Part shown: piece after piece, positions 58,763 to 64,000 of the stretch
How the letters are laid out: every line of letters starts with the position of its first letter
Numbering within the stretch: position 1 is the stretch's first letter
Origin: Collybia mongolica
Taxonomy: Eukaryota; Basidiomycota; Agaricomycetes; Agaricales; Clitocybaceae
Direction: 5' to 3'
Assembly: GCA_013420905.1 (NCBI GenBank)
Contig: JAAXNY010000010.1
Location: forward strand, 930,001 to 994,000
Length of the DNA stretch: 64,000 nt
Notes under the pieces: model-generated
Seen by the model: only the letters and a program-made list of their open reading frames with translations
Database searches by the model: none
Told to the model about the DNA's origin: nothing
Position numbers and translations under genes: made by a program

Positions 58763-60913
58763 TCACATAATAACGCACTTACAGCACCCTCCCCCGTCGT
58801 CGTCGTCATCAACTTTGCCCTGTTCCACGTCAGCCCGTTGTTTTCCACCGACCGCAGGCACGACAATCGTATCCTTTGTAGGAGCATAATCGGAGAACGG
58901 TGCGGGTGAAGGGGGCGGTGGGTGCCGAACAGGTAAAGCAGTCTCGTCGTGAGCGGTGGTGATAGTGTGGAAGGAATCAGGATCGACGTCCTTCTGTCCT
59001 GGCTCTTCGGTGATCCGAGTCGATGGACGACCAAACTCGTCCATGGGTATAGATTCGTGGTCACCACGTGGTGGACGATACTTGGAATGATCGAAACCAA
59101 ACGTTCCGGGAGCCTAGGACACAATGATTAGTTTGCTTCGGTGCGGAAAGCAAGGAGAAGCGAGAGCCTCGTACGGGTTCGATAGCAGTGTCCCTTTTTT
59201 TCGGTTGAGGTTTCCCATCTGCTTGTTCGTAGTGATCATCGAGACCCTTCTTCCGAGCTACAACGGGAAGGACCACCTTTGCATGAGACAAGAGTCAGAC
59301 CTGAAATCCAAAAGCCACCTAGTGAGGAGAAACAGAAAACGCACCTCATCCCAATTACCTTGCCTGTGCACAGGCTGTGTCCACGACGGAATTGCATCCA
59401 TAGTCATGTCCTCCTCAGCAGGTGTTGGGTAATAAGCTACGCTTCTCCGTTTTGCCTCTTCTTCCTGCTCCTTCCTCGAAGCCAATGTTTTCGCTCGGGT
59501 CGCTTTTGATGCGGCCGTTCTCGACTTTTTGGAAGCAGGCGAAGGACCGCGTTTGGTGGGAGTTCCGGCCGGGGTGGGCTTCGAAGGTTGTCGTTGTCGG
59601 ATGGGGGGAGGCGAGGGCGACCCAGAGCTGGACCGAGGCGGTTCAGTAGAAGCCCTATACATCTGCGTTGGCGTAGGCACTCGGGACTCCGATGACTGCC
59701 GAGGGGGCCCCGGTATCCGCGTCGGTGGTAAATTCTGCTGACGAGAAGATGAGCGTTGCTGCAATGATGGCGTGGGCGTCGTGCTACGAGATTCATAATT
59801 TGCTTGCGGCAATGGGGCCGACACAGTTGATAGATCGCCTGCATGCGAGAAATCATAACCACGATGGGCCTCCATATAGTGCTCTGATGCCGAGCCGATT
59901 TCCGATGCATCGTCGCCTTCGCCGTCAAGGTCTGTCGGTGGATCTTCGTCCAGCACGCGCCCAATCTGCCGCGCGTGTTCGTCGTCTAGATACAGACTCC
60001 CGCGCTTCGCTTCAATCCCTGAGACGCTATCCGCACGCTTCCGGCGACGCCATCCATCATCGAGTACGACCTGCGTTGTTGCACTGTTGTTCGCGGCCTT
60101 GGTCCGGATCGTGTGCCCGTAGTTCGCAATCTCCAACATCTCCTGCCGCCGCCCTACGCGCAGCTCGCCCACGCCGCCGTTGCGCGACACCTCGCCACGG
60201 TACCAGTGTTCAAAAGGGCGCTCCGCCGAGTCGGTAGAAGCGCGTGATGGGGCCTCTTCATGGGGTTCTTCATAATGGGATGGGGAGACAGACGACATGG
60301 AGCCTGGCTGAAAAGGGGGGGATTCGTTCAGCAAATGCGGATTTTGGCGGTTGGGAAGGGCGACGTTGGAGCGGGAAGAGTTGATGGAGAGAGTTTCGGG
60401 CACAGGATGGAGTTCTGGGGACTGGTAGGGGTCGGAGGAGGTATATTGGTATATATTTCCGTTGGGTATGGGTGGGGAATGGCCATGGCCGGAATTGCTT
60501 GAGGGTCCGCGTGAGGCTTTAGGTATTCGAGTAGGCTTGATGTCGACAGGACGTGGGGAGGTTGACTTGTATCCGTAGACCTTCGAGCGTGGGCCGGCAC
60601 TGGTCTTTCCGTTTGGAAGGTCGGTCAGATATGGCTGCGAATAGGTCCTCGAGCGCTGGAATGGAGGCGATGGAGGTTTCTTTTTTGAGGATGTGGCAGA
60701 GCCGTTGACGCGTGACGAAGACGAAGGTAATGGATATGTGCGATCCGTAGACATCCGGGGTTCGTCTGCCTGGAACGACGAGCGCGAAAGACCAGCACTT
60801 GCGTTGCTCTGAAGAAAAGGAGAAGTTGGTGCTGGCCGCCCATGGATATCCGCTTCCGCTAGTGTTGCAAAGTTCTGTGCCTCGTCCTGGGATGATAGAG
60901 AAATGGCGGACAT
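58763..60913 (-). CDS. Ser/Pro-rich protein with dual lipidation (CaaX) tail
   Basis: Family not recognised. Three exons, 59345-60913, 59175-59276 and 58763-59113, join in phase to 673 aa. Most of the protein is low-complexity Ser/Pro/Arg/Gln sequence, expected to be disordered and phosphorylated. One conserved-looking patch stands out at about residues 225-265: FEHWYRGEVSRNGGVGEL and RRQEMLEIANYGH. The C-terminus is DDDDDGGGCCKCVIM: CVIM is a CaaX box for prenylation and the extra Cys residues before it are palmitoylation candidates, so the protein should sit on the cytoplasmic face of the plasma or an internal membrane. A membrane-tethered scaffold for polarity or signalling is an inference. 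No transmembrane segment. Confidence 0.75.
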
Positions 60914-61895
60914 GCGGCGAGCAAGAGTTCTGCTCTCACTTTCTAGACCTGAATGGAAGAGGGATAAGTTATGTAAAAGTAGGTATAATGGGTAATACCC
61001 GTACGTTTCCGCAAGGCAGGCACAACCTCCTCATCCCAAGATGGCCCAGGGAGCCTCACTGATTGGGTTAGCGCCATCTCACAAAGTTATCAGCAATGAA
61101 ATGCTCCCCAACGGGATTCAGAAGTGTCCCAGCGTGAGCCAGGGTAGTATCTGATGAATAAGAAAGAGAAAGAAGGGAAAAGGAGAACAACGGGGGACCA
61201 AAAAGCAGTATCTGCCACGGAGGATGGCAGAACTCTCTACTACGCTCAAAATGGTCTGGCAAATATTTGCCATAACCGTGTGAACTTTCCGTCGCCTAGC
61301 AAGTCATCCTCATTTTTTACTCTGTATCAAACGCGTAAATGAAACTCTTAAGTTGTTGGACGTGAAAAGACACTTTGCAAATTCCAACGAGGGAGAAGTA
61401 TTTAAAATCCAGCCCAGGCACCTGGCGTACCTCGTTGACAAGAAGTTCAGAACAACATCAGGCATTGGCACAAGCAAAAATCATGTCATCAAAGGCCTTG
61501 CAATTGGTAGATGCATGTCGAACTTGAAGTGGTCAAACAGAATTGGGAGCAAGCTGAAACACCAGCAATTCAAAGTTTGCAACAATCGCTAGAACAGGTC
61601 TCCGAGAAAAGTTGGGGCTGTACCAAACAGATATATGGTGAAAGAACTCGTCAACGTTAAAAGGACAGGGGCTCCGGCACGGAAGAGGAGAAGACCAGAA
61701 GACTGGGAACACATGGTCTAGTCTAGATCAGAACAGAGAATCTCTGGCCAGGCCTGAGAGCTTAAGCGCTTAAGAACCTAGCAAATCATGTGGATGGCCG
61801 GCGTCGTAGTTGAAGAAGCGTCTATACGGTTGTTTGTTCCAAAGGGGATCGCCCAAACAAGCACCCAAACTTTTTTGAGCCAAGTAGGCATCCAC
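60914..61895. other. Divergent intergenic region
   Basis: About 1 kb between the CaaX protein gene and the uL5m gene, transcribed away from each other; both promoters should be here. No gene recognised. Confidence 0.45.
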
Positions 61896-61901
61896 TATAT
61901 A
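61896..61901 (+). promoter_or_regulatory. TATA-like box of the uL5m gene
   Basis: TATATA only 26 bp before the ATG at 61928; weak evidence, but the leader after it is A/C-rich as usual for fungal 5' UTRs. Confidence 0.35.
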
Positions 61902-61927
61902 CACACCCACAAAAAACGACAACAAAA

Positions 61928-62809
61928 ATGAGCGTAGTTGCCTCGTCGACGCGTTCAGTGGTTCGCTTCGGGCGTACGCCAAAAATTACACGGCACCTGC
62001 GCAAGAACCGAATGACACGGCTCCCCACACCGCACGTCAATGTCCTCACGCGCGAGTTCGCTCCTTGCCGTCTCGAAGACCACTACTACTCCACCCTCCA
62101 GGACAACGCCATGTACATGACATACATCCACGAGCCCGGCCCCCGTCCACCCCCGCGCAGCGTGCGCCTTACATACGACCCCGCAGACCCGTACACAAAA
62201 AACAGGTACAATCCCCCCGTCGGTGGCTCCCAGCTCGGGAAGAAGCCCCCACCCCCTTCGAGCCCAGAGAACGTCATACGTCTTGAGAAGATATCAATAC
62301 ACACCATGCTCAAAGACGCTATTGCCAGCCGGAGCAACCTCCTTGGCCTCATCATGGCCATGCGTGCACTGACGGGCGAATCGTACAAGGCCGGCGGACG
62401 GCATGCCGTCGATGGAATTCAGATAGTGAGAGGAAAGAAGTCAGTGGGTGGGTGGATACGGCCGGGCGTTCCCGTTGGCGTCAAGGTCGATTTGAAGGGC
62501 CCTGCTATGTACGACTTCCTCGGCACCCTGGTCGAGTTTGTTCTGCCCCGTCTGCGTGACTTCCCCGGTGTCATTATGCCACCCTCGTCGTCCTCCGTAA
62601 ACTCCCCGAGCTCCGTGTCAGGCGTTGTGTCGTTTGGTCTCCCCCCTGGCGCCATGGGTTTCTTTCCGCAGATTGAGGTCAACCTGGACGCGTACCCGAA
62701 GCCATACGGTATGCACATCCATTTCGTGACCAATGCGACGGGACTTGGGGCACAGAACAGAGCGAGGGCGCTGGTCTCGGGATTCCAGATTCCATTCGTG
62801 CGCAAGTAG
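61928..62809 (+). CDS. Mitochondrial large-subunit ribosomal protein uL5m
   Basis: Homologue of bacterial L5 (yeast Mrpl7), binding large-subunit rRNA in the mitochondrial ribosome. A single exon of 293 aa. The N-terminus (MSVVASSTRSVVRFGRTPK) is rich in Ser, Arg and Val without acidic residues, as in a mitochondrial targeting peptide. L5 blocks: NVLTREFAPCRLEDHYYS, PENVIRLEKISIHTMLKDA, SNLLGLIMAMRALTGE, VGVKVDLKGPAMYDFLGTL and FVLPRLRDFPGV, ending in FFPQIEVNLDAYPKPYGMH. An Ala/Arg-rich end (AQNRARALVSGFQIPF) closes the protein. A Ser-rich insertion (PPSSSSVNSPSSVSG) splits the C-terminal domain, usual for fungal copies. No introns. Confidence 0.9.
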   Translation: MSVVASSTRSVVRFGRTPKITRHLRKNRMTRLPTPHVNVLTREFAPCRLEDHYYSTLQDNAMYMTYIHEPGPRPPPRSVRLTYDPADPYTKNRYNPPVGGSQLGKKPPPPSSPENVIRLEKISIHTMLKDAIASRSNLLGLIMAMRALTGESYKAGGRHAVDGIQIVRGKKSVGGWIRPGVPVGVKVDLKGPAMYDFLGTLVEFVLPRLRDFPGVIMPPSSSSVNSPSSVSGVVSFGLPPGAMGFFPQIEVNLDAYPKPYGMHIHFVTNATGLGAQNRARALVSGFQIPFVRK

Positions 62810-63026
62810 ACACATTGATTGTATGTTATGGGTCAATGTTCGGAAACCGTATCCTCATTTTTTTATTTTGACTAGATATACATGGTTTATAAACAACATA
62901 ATTACCACAACAGCATGCTTCTTAGTCCAAGGCGAAATGAAAGAACAGAACACTAAAAGACGGACTGCTACACCCGACCTTTCTCTTGCTTATCCTCTTC
63001 TCCCTCATATTCTATCATCAGGACAC

Positions 63027-63476
63027 CTATGGCCTGCTTCTGCCGCTAACTATAACCTCATACCGCTTTCCCAGGCCCGTTCCGTAGGCATGAGTGCAAC
63101 CCAGACCTCTAAAAGTCCCCAATCCCCTTGCCCTTGCAAAGTGGTACAACACACGTTTCAGGTTATCCGATTCCCAAGTCCCCAGCATCGTACGAAGTTG
63201 GGCCTTGTTCCCTTGGTCGGTATCATCACTCTGCGTAGCTATGTCCTTTGCCTCAGGACGATCACTCGAGAAACCTCCACAAATCACAGGGCGTAGTAAA
63301 ACTGGATGAGCCCATTCAGGACGCGGCTCAATTTTGGGGTCAAAAATTAAATGATGAGCATGGAGGAGGTGATATTTCAGTACCGGTAAAAATGGCTTCG
63401 AACATTCAATCTTGTGTTGGGCCAGAAAATATCCAACCCGCATGAAGTATTGGATTGACTCTTCCTTTAGCATCAA
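63027..63476 (-). CDS. Uncertain open frame, 149 aa
   Basis: A continuous minus-strand frame whose 3' end lies 218 bp beyond the uL5m stop. It has balanced composition and reads like protein in places (VLKYHLLHAHHLIFDP, PEWAHPVLLRPVICGG, RVLYHFARARGLG), but I recognise no domain, and no clear promoter or upstream exon was found. It may be the last exon of a gene whose earlier exons I could not connect, or chance. Confidence 0.3.
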   Translation of the reverse strand: MMLKEESIQYFMRVGYFLAQHKIECSKPFLPVLKYHLLHAHHLIFDPKIEPRPEWAHPVLLRPVICGGFSSDRPEAKDIATQSDDTDQGNKAQLRTMLGTWESDNLKRVLYHFARARGLGTFRGLGCTHAYGTGLGKRYEVIVSGRSRP

Positions 63477-64000
63477 GAATAGGGGAACAATTTATGAGGA
63501 TGAGGATCAAGCTATATGTACTGCATTATCGGTGGGTGCCCAAAAACACGTCGTAGGGTTTTGCACTATTTGTCGTATTCAGGGAATGCCTCTCACAGGG
63601 CTTACCGAAGTGGCTTCCGACGATAAGGTGACCCGATAAACTTGAGAGCACTAGAGCTATCATGGTTCTAAGTATGTGGGCTTGTGCGTGTGCCCAATCC
63701 CGAAAAATAAAAGAGGGCACAAATAAAACTTGGTCGAGTCGAGGGCAGAGAAGGTTGTCCTACCATCCAAAATCGGCAATGATTGCCATATGTGCGTGAA
63801 AGAGACGTTAAGGTGGCATCCCCCTCTCCCAATGGATATTACGTGTTCCTCTATTCAACTTTCAAGATGACCACTATTTATTTCGAAGCTACTGGAACTA
63901 TAATCCCCAATATCTGGTGCGTATTATGCCTCACATTGTAAATCTGCGAAGGTAACTTCGTCTAGGATTATCGCCCATGCCCCGGATACCGAATTCGCTC
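63477..64000. other. Unassigned end of window
   Basis: No gene supported in the last 520 bp; short frames on both strands lack domain character. Confidence 0.4.

Overview
The window reads as nuclear DNA of a filamentous basidiomycete, most likely an Agaricomycete. Genes are cut by many short introns (mostly about 45-65 nt, some exons only 9-21 nt) and lie on both strands without operons. Several families are typical of wood- or litter-decay mushrooms: a GH55 glucanase, a GH43 galactanase with a CBM35-like tail, a macrofage-activating-glycoprotein-like secreted protein, a 7-TM receptor-like protein and small Cys-rich secreted proteins. Gene models were assembled by eye from exon frames and splice sites; where I give exon coordinates the intron phases close without frameshift. 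No database search was possible.

Layout. 2.1-6.6 kb: housekeeping genes, a Vts1/Smaug-type SAM-domain RNA-binding protein (+) and gamma-tubulin (-). 6.9-10.4 kb: secreted GH55 exo-beta-1,3-glucanase (-). 11.4-12.1 kb: a 638-bp non-coding element with terminal inverted repeats (MITE-like), ending about 100 bp before epoxide hydrolase 1. 12.2-36.3 kb: an accessory region with four related epoxide hydrolase copies: EH1 (+) intact, EH2 (+) intact if two GC-AG introns are spliced, EH3 (-) missing about 20 codons, EH4 (-) a clear pseudogene. Between them lie a small CxxC protein, a 770-aa membrane protein, a 7-TM protein, a secreted Cys-rich protein followed by its own decayed duplicate, an APH-type kinase and a small zinc-ribbon-like protein. 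36.3-45.3 kb is gene-poor apart from a quinone-oxidoreductase-like MDR protein. 46.5-49.9 kb: an alpha/beta hydrolase and a ribosomal-L1-domain ribosome biogenesis factor (both -). 50.9-58.3 kb: three secreted proteins side by side (MAG-like, GH43, M64 metallopeptidase). 58.8-62.8 kb: a serine/proline-rich protein with a CaaX lipidation tail (-) and mitochondrial ribosomal protein uL5m (+).

How the parts relate. The housekeeping genes flank a block that has turned over by duplication and decay (epoxide hydrolases, secreted Cys-rich protein, MITE). GH55, GH43, the M64 peptidase and the MAG-like protein would act outside the cell on beta-1,3-glucan, arabinogalactan side structures and protein. 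The epoxide hydrolases, the MDR oxidoreductase and the alpha/beta hydrolase fit intracellular handling of reactive small molecules, but nothing in the sequence proves they form one pathway. The most distinctive signals are the epoxide hydrolase array with non-canonical GC donors and a natural Glu-to-Asp change at the charge-relay acid, the MITE in the EH1 upstream region, and the live/dead pair of secreted Cys-rich genes.
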